Shown here: positions 7,689-16,014 of the stretch, piece after piece
Position numbering within the stretch: the first letter of the stretch is position 1
Layout: each line of letters opens with the position of its first letter
IMG/VR virus record: IMGVR_UViG_3300048592_000871
Location: 1-41,743 of that record
Direction: 5' to 3' (one strand)
Length of the DNA: 41,743 nt
Source: a virus
The notes under the pieces: generated by a model
The model's input: the letters and a program-made list of their open reading frames with translations, nothing else
What the model was told of the DNA's origin: nothing
Databases searched by the model: none
Translations under genes and position numbers: made by a program

Positions 7689-9008
7689 ATGCAACTCGTA
7701 CACCTGGCGTCCCGTCTCTACGGGACGCCGCTTCTCATTGCGCGTTCGAAACTGGATGTGATCCTGTCCGTTCTCGGCCCACGCATCGGACTGCCCGAGA
7801 TCGATACCGCCGTCCGGCTTCCCACCCCGAAGGCTGGAAATTCGGTCGGGCAGCCCGGCATCGCGATCATCCCGGTACACGGCACGCTGGTACGGCGGGC
7901 GATCGGCTTGGATGCGGCATCAGGCCTGACCTCCTATGGCGAAATCGCTGCACGCCTCGACACGGCGCTGGCGGACCCACAAGTCAGCGGCATCCTGCTC
8001 GACCTCGATTCGCCCGGTGGGGAAGCGGGTGGCGTGTTTGAGCTGGCCGCGCGGATTCGTGCCGCGAACGACATCAAGCCGGTCTGGGCGCACGCCAACG
8101 ACTCAGCGTATTCGGCCGCTTACGCCATCGCAGCTGCCGCCTCGCGCCTGACCCTGTCCCAGACCGCCGGGGTGGGCTCCATCGGTGTCATTGCGCTGCA
8201 CGTCGACCAGTCCAACAAGGATGCAAAGGATGGCATCGCCTTCACGGCGATCTATGCCGGCCAACACAAGAACGACTTTTCGCCCCATGCACCGCTGTCG
8301 CCGCAGGCGGCTTCCACGCTGCAGACGGAGGTCGATCGGCTGTACGGAATCTTCGTCAGCCAAGTCGCGCAGATGCGCGGCCTGGACAGCGACGCCGTGC
8401 GGGCGACCGAAGCCGGCTTGCTGTTCGGGGAGGCTGCTGTGACGGCAGGCCTGGCTGACGCCGTGGCCAGTCTCGATCAGGTCCTGGTCGAGTTTTCCAA
8501 CGCGCTGGGCGCACAGCGCCGTCTGGCGACACCCAGTGCAGGCACGGCCAAGCGCGGCCCACTCGCCCGCGCCTCTCCCGCGTCACCGAAAGCCAGCACG
8601 CAGATTTCCAGCCATCAACACTCTCATTTGGAGCAGAACATGACAGATCAAGAACAGCAGAACCCTCTGGACGACCCCGATCCGGAGACCACGCCGGACC
8701 CGGCAGATACCCCAGCGCCAGAACCTGCAGCACCGCCCGTGGCCGCATCGATCGCTGGAGCGCCCACCAACGGTCGGATCGAGGCACAAGCCATCGCCGA
8801 GATCTGCCTGATCGCAGGCACGCCGCAGCGCACGGCGGAATTCCTTGCCTCCGGCATGACCGAGTCCCAAGTCCGCCGGGCGCTGCTCGAGGCTCGGGCC
8901 GAACAGCCGGAGATTGCCTCGCGCATCACCGCCGATGCCGGAACCACTGTGCGACCGGAGAGCAGCCCGGTCGTTGCCGCCGTCAAGAAACTCGCCACGA
9001 AGGAGTAA
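7689..9008 (+). CDS. S49-family prohead protease with scaffold tail
   Basis: A 439-aa Ser-Lys protease of the SppA/lambda gpC type that processes the prohead. The protease domain spans residues 1 to about 280: GIAIIPVHGTLV, the DLDSPGG oxyanion segment (105-111), nucleophile Ser142 in AYSAAY, and Lys194 in GQHKND. The Ser-Lys distance of 52 residues equals that of the Bacillus SppA dyad as I recall it. The C-terminal third (from residue 318) is acidic and Pro-rich, then helical. It is a scaffold-like domain that can also start independently at the internal ATG 8640. The ATG at 7689 follows the portal stop directly, and a strong hairpin occupies codons 6-14. Confidence 0.92.
   Translation: MQLVHLASRLYGTPLLIARSKLDVILSVLGPRIGLPEIDTAVRLPTPKAGNSVGQPGIAIIPVHGTLVRRAIGLDAASGLTSYGEIAARLDTALADPQVSGILLDLDSPGGEAGGVFELAARIRAANDIKPVWAHANDSAYSAAYAIAAAASRLTLSQTAGVGSIGVIALHVDQSNKDAKDGIAFTAIYAGQHKNDFSPHAPLSPQAASTLQTEVDRLYGIFVSQVAQMRGLDSDAVRATEAGLLFGEAAVTAGLADAVASLDQVLVEFSNALGAQRRLATPSAGTAKRGPLARASPASPKASTQISSHQHSHLEQNMTDQEQQNPLDDPDPETTPDPADTPAPEPAAPPVAASIAGAPTNGRIEAQAIAEICLIAGTPQRTAEFLASGMTESQVRRALLEARAEQPEIASRITADAGTTVRPESSPVVAAVKKLATKE
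7706..7729 (+). other. Perfect 10-bp hairpin just after the protease start codon
   Basis: GGCGTCCCGT (7706-7715), loop CTCT, ACGGGACGCC (7720-7729). It begins 17 bases downstream of the ATG of the S49 gene. In mRNA this strong stem would sit at the edge of the initiating ribosome and could tune translation. Protein conservation of this segment (ASRLYGTPL) may explain part of it. Confidence 0.65.
8640..9008 (+). CDS. Nested in-frame capsid scaffold (Nu3-like)
   Basis: Internal start within the S49 protease gene, same frame: ATG at 8640 preceded by TTGGAG (8628-8633) at good spacing. The product would be 122 aa, beginning MTDQEQQNPLDDPDPE. It has an acidic/proline-rich N-terminus, then helical segments IEAQAIAEICLIAG and ESQVRRALLEARAEQ, ending in a Lys-rich tail VAAVKKLATKE. 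This matches lambda, where scaffold Nu3 is the C-terminal part of protease C made from an internal start. Scaffold proteins guide major capsid assembly and leave or are cleaved before packaging. The assignment is by analogy plus the visible ribosome site. Confidence 0.7.
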   Translation: MTDQEQQNPLDDPDPETTPDPADTPAPEPAAPPVAASIAGAPTNGRIEAQAIAEICLIAGTPQRTAEFLASGMTESQVRRALLEARAEQPEIASRITADAGTTVRPESSPVVAAVKKLATKE

Positions 9009-9011
9009 GCC

Positions 9012-9389
9012 ATGTCTGCCATTCAGGAAACCAACAACCTCGGTGATCTCCTCAAGTACGAGGCACCGAATCTGTATTCACGCGACCTGGCCACGATCGC
9101 TGCCGGCCAGAACCTACTGCTCGGCGCCATCGTCGGCCGCGACAGTACGACCGGCAAGCTGAAAGCGCTCGACCCGACCGCCACGGATGGCACCGAGAGC
9201 GCCGTCGGCGTACTCGCCACCGACGTGGACGCGACCCTGATCGACCGCGAGGACGCGTTGCTAATCACCCGCCACGCCATCGTCGCCAGCCACGCGCTGG
9301 TCTGGCCTGTCGCCGCCACTCCCACCGAGAAAACCACCGCGATCGCTCAGCTCGAAGCGCGTGGCGTCCTCGTCCGAACCGCCGCTTGA
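9012..9389 (+). CDS. Head decoration protein, lambda gpD family
   Basis: A 125-aa capsid-stabilising protein. Family pattern: KYEAPNLYSRDLATIAAGQNLLLGAIVG, then GVLATDVDA, then a C-terminal LEARGVLVRTA. In lambda, gpD trimers bind the expanded capsid and withstand DNA pressure. It lies between the protease/scaffold and the major capsid gene as in lambda C-Nu3-D-E. Confidence 0.9.
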   Translation: MSAIQETNNLGDLLKYEAPNLYSRDLATIAAGQNLLLGAIVGRDSTTGKLKALDPTATDGTESAVGVLATDVDATLIDREDALLITRHAIVASHALVWPVAATPTEKTTAIAQLEARGVLVRTAA

Positions 9390-9404
9390 TTTAGGAGACA
9401 CACC

Positions 9405-10406
9405 ATGCAGAACCCATTCACCAATCCCGCGTTCTCGATGGCGGCGCTCACTGCGGCCATCAACATTCTCCCCAACCGCTATGGCCGCATCGAGGATCTC
9501 GGCCTGATGCCGGCCAAGCCGGTGCGCCAGCGCCAGGTCATCGTCGAGGAGATGAACGGCGTGCTCAACCTGCTGCCCACCCTGCCGCCGGGTGCCCCGG
9601 GCACGGTCGGTGTGCGCGGCAAGCGCACCCTGCGTTCGTTCGTGATCCCGCATATCCCGCACGACGATGTCGTCCTGCCGGAGGAGGTTCAGGGCATCCG
9701 CGCCTTCGGCTCGGAGACCGAGATGGAAGCCGTCGCCGGTGTCATCGCGCGCCACCTGGAGACCATGCGCAACAAGCACGCGATCACGCTGGAGCACCTG
9801 CGCATGGGCGCGCTCAAGGGCGTCATTCTGGATGCCGATGGCTCCGTGCTGTACGACCTGTTCGACGAGTTCGACATCACGCCGCAGACCATCGCCTACG
9901 ACCTCGGCAATGCCGGTACCAATGTGAAGGCGAAATGCCTCGCGACCCTGGCCGCGATCGAGGACAACCTCAAAGGCGAATTCATGGTCGGTGTGCACTG
10001 TCTGTGCTCGCCCGAGTTCTTCACCGCACTGACCGGCCATGCCAAGGTCGAGAAGGCCTTCGAGAACTGGCAACAGGGCGCCATTCTGATCAACGACGTC
10101 CGCCGTGGCTTCACCTACGCCGGCATCACGTTCGAGGAGTATCGCGGACAGGCGACCGATCCCACCGGCACCACTCGTCGCTTCATCGCGGCTGGCGAGG
10201 CTCACGCCTTCCCGCTCGGTACCGTCGATACCTTCGGCACCTACTTCGCCCCGGCCGACTTCAACGAGACGGTCAACACCATCGGGCAGACGCTCTACGC
10301 GAAGCAGGAGCCGCGCAAGTTCGATCGCGGTACCGACTTGCATACCCAGTCCAACCCGCTGCCCATGTGCCACCGCCCGGGTGTGCTCGTGAAGTTGACG
10401 GTGTGA
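9405..10406 (+). CDS. Major capsid protein, gpE family
   Basis: A 333-aa HK97-fold shell protein of the lambda gpE family. Typical segments: LTAAINILPNRYGRIEDLGL near the N-terminus, VVLPEEVQGIRAFGSE, LEHLRMGALKGVILDADG, VGVHCLCSPEFFTALTGH and a C-terminal QSNPLPMCHRPGVLV. A ribosome site (AGGAG at about 9393) precedes the ATG at 9405. Its TGA overlaps the start of the next gene (TGATG at 10404-10408). Confidence 0.95.
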   Translation: MQNPFTNPAFSMAALTAAINILPNRYGRIEDLGLMPAKPVRQRQVIVEEMNGVLNLLPTLPPGAPGTVGVRGKRTLRSFVIPHIPHDDVVLPEEVQGIRAFGSETEMEAVAGVIARHLETMRNKHAITLEHLRMGALKGVILDADGSVLYDLFDEFDITPQTIAYDLGNAGTNVKAKCLATLAAIEDNLKGEFMVGVHCLCSPEFFTALTGHAKVEKAFENWQQGAILINDVRRGFTYAGITFEEYRGQATDPTGTTRRFIAAGEAHAFPLGTVDTFGTYFAPADFNETVNTIGQTLYAKQEPRKFDRGTDLHTQSNPLPMCHRPGVLVKLTV

Positions 10407-10690
10407 TGGTGCGCGTCGAGGAGTTCTACGAAGCCGCCGCCAGAACCGGACTGCTGGTGGATGCGGAGATCGATGGCAACACCATTGCCGTCGATTTCCG
10501 CTCCCCGGACGAGGCCGTACTCGACGGGCTGGTCCTCTCATCCGACTACACGATCCGCTTTCCGGCCTCGGCACTGCCGAGCCTGGCGGCAGGAGACGCC
10601 GTGTCCATCGGTGGCAATAACTACCGCGTCCGCGATATCCGCAGCATCGGCGACGGCTCCGAGCGGCGCGCCGATCTCTCCCGCATCTAG
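10406..10690 (+). CDS. Head-tail joining / attachment protein (gpFII-like position)
   Basis: A 94-aa small beta-rich protein (VRVEEFYEAAARTGL, then NYRVRDIRSIGDGSERRADL). Position directly after the major capsid gene and size match head-tail joining proteins of the lambda gpFII type. The start is set by TGATG overlap with the capsid gene. Sequence similarity to a named family is weak by eye, so the role rests mainly on synteny. Confidence 0.65.
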   Translation: MVRVEEFYEAAARTGLLVDAEIDGNTIAVDFRSPDEAVLDGLVLSSDYTIRFPASALPSLAAGDAVSIGGNNYRVRDIRSIGDGSERRADLSRI

Positions 10691-10702
10691 GAACTGCAAG
10701 CC

Positions 10703-11128
10703 ATGAACTCCATCCGCGAGCGCCTCTTGCGGGAGGTTGTCGCACGCCTGACGTCTGCGGTAGCGCCTGTCCCGGTTCTACGTTTTCCGACTGTGCCGGT
10801 CACACGCGACGCGAGCCCCGCTCTGTTGGTGTTTGCTGAGGGCGACAGCATCACCGCGCATGCCAACAGCCTCGTCGACCGGCTCCTGATGTTGCGTCTT
10901 GTTGTTGTAGCGCGCGGTGACGATGCCTTCGATCAAGCCGATCTGGCAGTCGTCGCCGCCCACGCAGCCCTGATGAGCGACACCAACCTGGGCGGTCTTG
11001 CCCTGGCGCTGCGCGAAGTCGATTGCGAGTGGGACCCGGAGGACGCCGACGCCGGAGCCGTGGCGCTGCCCGCCCGCTACGAGATCCGCTATCGCACCCA
11101 CGCACTTGATCTGACCCGAACTGGATAA
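10703..11128 (+). CDS. Tail terminator / minor tail protein (gpU-like position)
   Basis: A 141-aa protein: N-terminal helix IRERLLREVVARLTSAV, then beta strands and EVDCEWDPEDADAGAVALPARYEIRYRT at the end. The ending 'YEIRYRT' and the size are typical of tail terminator-type proteins that cap the tail tube and join it to the head. The family is assigned by synteny (between head-tail joining and tail tube genes), not by a diagnostic motif. Confidence 0.65.
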   Translation: MNSIRERLLREVVARLTSAVAPVPVLRFPTVPVTRDASPALLVFAEGDSITAHANSLVDRLLMLRLVVVARGDDAFDQADLAVVAAHAALMSDTNLGGLALALREVDCEWDPEDADAGAVALPARYEIRYRTHALDLTRTG

Positions 11129-11134
11129 CCCGAC

Positions 11135-11314
11135 ATGAACATCGAACTACTGAAACCCCATTCCCATGCCGGCGTCATCTTCGCGCCGGGCGATCTGCTC
11201 GACCTCGACGAGGCCACTGCACGCTGGCTGATCGACGCCGGCGTCGCCAAAGCCACCGACGGACTTGATGAGCCGATCGGCAAACCTCAACCCACTGCAC
11301 GCAAGGGAGACTGA
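11135..11314 (+). CDS. Small phage protein (59 aa), DUF7210-like
   Basis: A short gene between the tail terminator-like and tail tube genes. ATG at 11135, stop at 11312-11314. The sequence starts MNIELLKPHSHAGVIFAPGD and continues with LDLDEATARWLIDAGVAK. Such short 'ELLKPH.HAG...PGD.i.l.e..A.WLi..gvA' proteins recur at this position in siphophage tails and resemble DUF7210. Function unknown; possibly an assembly or joining factor. It ends two bases before the tail tube start. Confidence 0.7.
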   Translation: MNIELLKPHSHAGVIFAPGDLLDLDEATARWLIDAGVAKATDGLDEPIGKPQPTARKGD

Positions 11315-11316
11315 CC

Positions 11317-12069
11317 ATGCCTTACTTTTCTGGACAAGGGCGCGTTTACATCGGCGCCCGCGACCTCACCGGCAAGCCCCTGGGCTTGAACTACGTGGGC
11401 AACGTGCCCGAGCTAAAAGTCTCCCTCTCGGTGGAGACGCTGGAACACCAGGAGTCCACCAGCGGGCAGCGTCTCACCGACCTGCAGCTGATCAAGACCA
11501 AGAAGGGCGAGTTCGCCTGCACGCTAGAAGAACTGATCGCGGTGAACCTGGGCCTTGCGTTGTACGGCACCACCACCGACCAGGTCAGCGGCACGGTCAC
11601 CGCCGAGGTGCTGCCCAATCCCGTCACCTTGGGCAGTCTCTACCTGCTGGCCAAGCAAAACGTCTCGACAGTCGTGGTCAAGGATTCCACGGTCACGCCC
11701 AAGACGCTTCCGGCAGGTCAGTACACCCTCAACGCCAAGCACGGTTCGCTGGCGATCAACGACAAGACCACCGGCGGCCCCTACGTGGAGCCGTTCAAGG
11801 TGGACTACGCCTACGGCGCGGCGCAGAGCACGGCGATGTTCACCCAGCCGCTACCCGAACGCTGGGTGCGCTTCGAAGGGCTGAACACGGCTGATGGCAA
11901 CCGCGAAGTCGTGATCGACCTCTACCGCGTGGCGATCAATCCGGCCAAAGAGCTATCGGTCATCACCGACGAACTGCTCAAGTTCGAGCTGTCTGGCCAG
12001 GTGCTGGCTGACACGCTGAAGCCTGCCGCCGGTGATCTTGGCCAGTTCGGCCGCATCGTGTTGCTGTGA
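11317..12069 (+). CDS. Phage tail tube protein (gpV-like)
   Basis: A 250-aa major tail protein expected to stack as rings around the tape measure. Features: MPYFSGQGRVYIGARDLTG, a conserved GNVPELKVSLSVETLEHQES strand-loop, the DLQLIKTKKGEF segment, and a C-terminal FEGLNTADGNREVVIDLYR. GGAG (11306-11309) before the ATG at 11317 serves as ribosome site. The gene order tube - chaperone pair - tape measure is standard. Confidence 0.85.
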   Translation: MPYFSGQGRVYIGARDLTGKPLGLNYVGNVPELKVSLSVETLEHQESTSGQRLTDLQLIKTKKGEFACTLEELIAVNLGLALYGTTTDQVSGTVTAEVLPNPVTLGSLYLLAKQNVSTVVVKDSTVTPKTLPAGQYTLNAKHGSLAINDKTTGGPYVEPFKVDYAYGAAQSTAMFTQPLPERWVRFEGLNTADGNREVVIDLYRVAINPAKELSVITDELLKFELSGQVLADTLKPAAGDLGQFGRIVLL

Positions 12070-12077
12070 GGTGAAAA

Positions 12078-12476
12078 ATGAACGACTTCGATGCATTTCC
12101 TCCAACCGCGCTGTCCTTGGAGATCGCGGGGGCCGAGCTGGCGATCACTCCCATTCGCGTCGGCGAGATCCCAGCGCTGCTCGCTGCGGTCCGACCCTTC
12201 GCTCACCGATTGGTCGGTGCTGATCCGGACTGGCTGGGGCTGCTGGCAGACCACGGTGAGGCGCTGATCACTGGGATCGCCGTAGCCTCACGTCGCCCCC
12301 AAGAGTGGGTCGCAGGGCTGGCGATGGATGACGCCATTCGACTGGCCGCCGCCTTGTTTGAGGTGAATGCGGATTTTTTCGTGCAGCGGGTGGTGCCGGC
12401 GATCCAGCACGCCGCCGCCCGGATCAACGAACAAATGAGCGGCCCCTTGGCTGGGCTCACGCCATCCACCGTTTGA
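12078..12476 (+). CDS. Tail assembly chaperone, upstream product (gpG-like)
   Basis: A 132-aa protein between tail tube and tape measure, the position of lambda G. Such proteins bind the tape measure during tail assembly. It has a beta-rich N-terminus (ALSLEIAGAELAITPIRVGEIPALLAAV) and a helical C-terminal half (DDAIRLAAALFEVNADFFVQRV). It ends LAGLTPSTV at TGA 12474-12476. The -1 frame is open across this end and continues into the next open frame, so a fraction of ribosomes probably makes a longer G-T fusion. AGGTG before the ATG at 12078 is a modest ribosome site. Confidence 0.75.
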   Translation: MNDFDAFPPTALSLEIAGAELAITPIRVGEIPALLAAVRPFAHRLVGADPDWLGLLADHGEALITGIAVASRRPQEWVAGLAMDDAIRLAAALFEVNADFFVQRVVPAIQHAAARINEQMSGPLAGLTPSTV

Positions 12477-12664
12477 TCCATGCCGGACACCGGCTCCCGG
12501 ATGTCATGGACTACACGCTCACGCAGATGACGGCATTTCTCGATGCCGAAATGCATCGTGATCGTGAGCACGCCAGTCTCCTTTTGGGTGTAACGGCCGT
12601 TGCCTGCCAAGGCGACAAGCGATCCATCGAGCGACTACAGCGGGAGCTCGATCGTGAAGATTGA
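12473..12664 (+). CDS. Tail assembly chaperone, frameshifted part (gpT-like)
   Basis: The open frame -1 relative to 12078-12476. From about 12425 it reads GWAHAIHRLIHAGHRLPDVM followed by DYTLTQMTAFLDAE. The 'aGHr.pdv.dYTl.Q...F' pattern is typical of the frameshifted C-terminal part of tail chaperones. The only in-frame starts (TTG 12473, ATG 12506) have no convincing ribosome site, which favours expression as a -1 fusion. The slip site is not certain; a run of four C at 12443-12446 allows P-site re-pairing of CCC. The frame ends at 12664, overlapping the next gene by 11 bases. Confidence 0.65.
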   Translation: MIHAGHRLPDVMDYTLTQMTAFLDAEMHRDREHASLLLGVTAVACQGDKRSIERLQRELDRED

Positions 12665-13295
12665 TCTGACCACCGCCGGACTGTTCGACGCACGGCAATT
12701 CAGTGCCTGGTCCACCGCGCGCCGTGACGCCATCCGAGCGGCGCTGAAGCGCGGCATGCAAGCGGGTGGGCGCGAAGTACGCGACGCGGCACGTTCGCAG
12801 ATGCGCAGCGCCTTCAATGTCAAGCGCAGCAGCTTCGTCTCTTCGATGCAGGCAAAGGTGCTGGACAAGAGGACCGACCGCCTGCCGGCATTACTGGTTG
12901 GCAGCAAGATCCCCTGGCTTGGCCTGCATGAAAAAGGCGGCACTGTCTCGGGAAATCTGCTGATCCCACTGCTTCCAGGGAGGATCGGTCCCAAGCGCTT
13001 CAAAGCCGTGGTCGATGGCTTGCTGCGATCAGGCAACGCCTTCTTCGTCGAGAAGAACGGCAAGGTCATCTTGATGGCCGAGAACATCCGCGAGAACGCC
13101 TCCCAACTCACCCGCTTCAAGCGGGCCGAGCGCACTCGCACCGGAGCCAAACAAATCAAACGCGGCCAGGAGATTCCGATCGCCGTGCTGGTCAAGTCCG
13201 TCTCCCTCAAGCGGCGACTGGATTTGACCGGGTCTGTGCAGCGGTCCTTACCGCGTCTGGCGAGCGCAATTCAGAAAGAACTGGCAAAACCCTGA
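12654..13295 (+). CDS. Minor tail / completion protein
   Basis: A 213-aa protein located between the chaperone pair and the tape measure. The GTG start at 12654 is chosen for GGGAG at 12642-12646; the longer frame to 12600 overlaps the chaperone frame. The N-terminal half is helical and basic (ARRDAIRAALKRGMQAGGREVRDAA), followed by a KIPWLGLHEKGG segment and a beta-rich end (EIPIAVLVKSVSLKRRLDL). The pattern of a helical N-terminus plus 'G..i.a.nA..L..yE.GG' resembles gpZ/gp10-type tail completion proteins. Family not certain. Confidence 0.6.
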   Translation: MKIDLTTAGLFDARQFSAWSTARRDAIRAALKRGMQAGGREVRDAARSQMRSAFNVKRSSFVSSMQAKVLDKRTDRLPALLVGSKIPWLGLHEKGGTVSGNLLIPLLPGRIGPKRFKAVVDGLLRSGNAFFVEKNGKVILMAENIRENASQLTRFKRAERTRTGAKQIKRGQEIPIAVLVKSVSLKRRLDLTGSVQRSLPRLASAIQKELAKP

Positions 13296-15982
13296 TGGCC
13301 AATAACCGTGCACAACTCCTGATCACCGCCGTTGATCAGACCCGTGGCGCCTTCGATTCGATCAAGCGAAATCTTGGCGATCTGGGCAATGCGGCGCGAT
13401 CCATCAACGGACTGCTCGGCACGCTCGGTCTGGCTGTCTCTGCGGCCGGGCTCGGCGCGATGGTCAAGGCCTCGCTCGACTCGGCGGATTCGCTGTCGAA
13501 ACTTTCGCAGCGGGTCGGCATCACTGTCGAGTCACTCTCGACCCTGATCCCGGTTGCGGATCTGGCCGGCGTCTCGGGAGAGAAGTTCGAAGGTGGCCTG
13601 CGCAAGCTCGCGACCCGGATGCTCGATGCTGCGACTGGATCGGACGAAGCGGCACGCGGATTCGCAGCGGTCGGCGTCGCCATCCAGAACCAGGACGGAA
13701 CGCTGCGCGCCACCGACCAGGTCTTGCTCGACCTGGCCGACCGCTTCAAGGCGATGCCGGATGGTGCCGAAAAGACCGCGCTTGCGGTGGATCTGTTCGG
13801 CAAATCGGGCGCCGACCTCATCCCGTTCCTCAACCAGGGGCGTGATGGCGTCGAGGCGCTCACGACGGAGTTGCAAGCATTAGGCGTGCAGATTGGTGGC
13901 GACACCGCTGCCCAGGCCGAGGTCTTCAACGACTCGCTCGCCAAGGTGCGTCTGGCGATCACGAGCATTGGCAATCGCGTGATCGAAGCCTTCCTGCCAG
14001 CCATGAACGACATGGCCAACGGGATGGTGGAGTCGGCGAAACAAGGTGGCTCGCTGCGCACGGTCCTGGACGGCGTAGTACTGGTTCTCAAAACCCTGGC
14101 GCTGGGTGCAGCCACCGTAGGTAAGGCATTTGTGGCGCTGGGTGAAGCGATCGGCGCTGGCATGGCGGCTGCCGTCGAGGCGCTATCTGGCAACGTGTCC
14201 GGTGCCAAAGCCATCATCTCGGAACTCAAGGGCAGTCTGGTCCAGCGTCTGGATGAACTCGCCAATTTCCGCGACAGCCTGTTCGATCCGAAGCCAATTG
14301 AGGTGCGAGCTCCGGCGATCGTTGCCGATCCCACCTTGATCGATCGACTGCGCACACCGGGACGAGCCACCGGTGACAACGGAACCGCAAGATTGGCGCT
14401 CGCCAAGGCTCAGGCCGATGCCGAGCTGAAACTGCTCAAGGATGCGCTGGATCGGCAGTCGCGCAACCTGGATGAAGCACTCGATGGGCGGCTGATCTCG
14501 CTGGCGGACTACTTTGCGGCCAAGACAGCCCTGGAAATACGTGAGAGCGATGCCGAGATCGCCCGCACGCAGACCTTGCTGGCCGAGCAGCAGCGTATCG
14601 CTGCATCAGCGGCTGACGAAGGCGCGCGGATCAAGGCCCGCGCCGAGGTGGCCAAGATCGAGGCCGACCTCATCGTGCTCAACAACAAACGGGCTGATGT
14701 CGAGGTCGCTAACGCGCGCAAGGCGGCTGACGCCGAACGCGAGCTGGCCGACGCGCTGTCACAGGCGCGCAAGGAACTGGCGCAAATCACAGGACAAGCC
14801 AGTGCCGCCGATCGTCAAGCCGCGATCGAGCGCGGTTACCGGGATCTCAAAGCCAGACTGCTGGCCGAGAACGATGCCGGCGGCGTGTCGCTCATCGACC
14901 GCCTGATCGACGTAAAAGCGGCGCAAGGCAACCTGGCTGCGTTGGAAGTCGAGTGGCGGCAGGTGACCGAGCGATTGCGCAATGCGCAGGAGGCCATCCA
15001 GACCCAGCAGCAGGCTGGACTGCTGACCGAAGCACAGGCTCGACAGCAAATCGTGGCTCTGCAGCAGCAATCGGCCACCGAGATGGAACGTCTGCTGCCA
15101 ACGATGCAACAGGCGGCGCAGGCCATCGGGCCGGATGCGGTGATTCGCGTGCAGGCATGGCGCAACGAGCTGGAGCGCACCAAGCTGGTCGTCGATGAAA
15201 TGGCTCCACTGTGGAACCGCATCGGCGAGAGTTTCGGCGGTGCGCTCAACGGGATGATCACCGGCGCGCAGACCTGGCGCAGCGCCATGTCGAGCATCTT
15301 CCAGCAGGTGGCCGATGCCTTCCTGCAGCAGATCGTGATCCAGCCGTTCCAGCAGTGGATCGCGATGCAGGCGCGCATGCTGGCGATCAAGTTGGGCTTC
15401 GTGCAGCAGGAGCAGGCCGTGGATGCAGCGGCCAGCGCCACGACCGTGGCTCAAAAATCAGCTGAAACCACCGCTGTGGTCTCGATGGACGCTGCCAAGG
15501 CAGGTGCTGGTGCGGCAGCGTCGCAAGCCTCCATCCCCTTTGTGGGGCCGGCGCTTGCGGTAGCGGCGATGGTGGCCATGGTCGCGGCAGTGATGGGGCT
15601 TCTTGGCAACGCGAAGAAATTCGCCTCGGGCGGCTTGGTGATCGGCCCCGGCACTTCGAGCTCGGATTCGATCCCGGCGCGCCTGTCGGCCGGTGAATTC
15701 GTCATGAATGCTTCTGCGGTGAAACGGGTCGGCGTGGATTTTCTGCAATCCATCAATGGCCTGTCGAATGGACCGCGTGTTTCCGGCCGCACTCTGGCCT
15801 TCGCCGCCGGCGGTCTGGTACCGGAGGCGCTACCTCAGCAGGCGCAAGGACAAGCGGTGCGCATCGTCAACGTCATCGACCCGGCGATGGCCGCCGACTA
15901 CCTGAACTCGTCCTCGGGTGAGAAGACCATTCTCAACATACTGCAACGCAACGCGGGTGCGGTGCGGCAGGTGCTGAGCTAA
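13295..15982 (+). CDS. Tail tape measure protein
   Basis: An 895-aa protein that sets tail length and is ejected during infection. The N-terminal TP901-type region has DQTRGAFDSIKRNLGDLGNAARSI-like amphipathic repeats and GLGAMVKASLDSADSLSKLSQRVG. Long coiled-coil stretches fill about residues 360-640 (many Ala/Glu/Arg/Gln, e.g. LLAEQQRIAASAADEGARI). A membrane segment lies near residues 745-770 (PALAVAAMVAMVAAVMGLLG). The C-terminal signature is FASGGLVIGPGTSSSDSIPA followed by LSAGEFVMNASAV. The start is set by TGATG overlap with the preceding gene. Confidence 0.92.
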   Translation: MANNRAQLLITAVDQTRGAFDSIKRNLGDLGNAARSINGLLGTLGLAVSAAGLGAMVKASLDSADSLSKLSQRVGITVESLSTLIPVADLAGVSGEKFEGGLRKLATRMLDAATGSDEAARGFAAVGVAIQNQDGTLRATDQVLLDLADRFKAMPDGAEKTALAVDLFGKSGADLIPFLNQGRDGVEALTTELQALGVQIGGDTAAQAEVFNDSLAKVRLAITSIGNRVIEAFLPAMNDMANGMVESAKQGGSLRTVLDGVVLVLKTLALGAATVGKAFVALGEAIGAGMAAAVEALSGNVSGAKAIISELKGSLVQRLDELANFRDSLFDPKPIEVRAPAIVADPTLIDRLRTPGRATGDNGTARLALAKAQADAELKLLKDALDRQSRNLDEALDGRLISLADYFAAKTALEIRESDAEIARTQTLLAEQQRIAASAADEGARIKARAEVAKIEADLIVLNNKRADVEVANARKAADAERELADALSQARKELAQITGQASAADRQAAIERGYRDLKARLLAENDAGGVSLIDRLIDVKAAQGNLAALEVEWRQVTERLRNAQEAIQTQQQAGLLTEAQARQQIVALQQQSATEMERLLPTMQQAAQAIGPDAVIRVQAWRNELERTKLVVDEMAPLWNRIGESFGGALNGMITGAQTWRSAMSSIFQQVADAFLQQIVIQPFQQWIAMQARMLAIKLGFVQQEQAVDAAASATTVAQKSAETTAVVSMDAAKAGAGAAASQASIPFVGPALAVAAMVAMVAAVMGLLGNAKKFASGGLVIGPGTSSSDSIPARLSAGEFVMNASAVKRVGVDFLQSINGLSNGPRVSGRTLAFAAGGLVPEALPQQAQGQAVRIVNVIDPAMAADYLNSSSGEKTILNILQRNAGAVRQVLS

Positions 15983-16014
15983 CCGATACACCGAATCCAG
16001 CAAGGACCACACAC

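Noticed and set aside
9261-10745. 494-aa minus-strand open frame opposite the major capsid gene
   Set aside because: Arg/Gly/Ala-rich shadow of a high-GC gene; the + strand holds a clear gpE capsid protein.
13336-14406. 356-aa minus-strand open frame opposite the tape measure gene
   Set aside because: Ser/Ala/Arg-rich antisense shadow.
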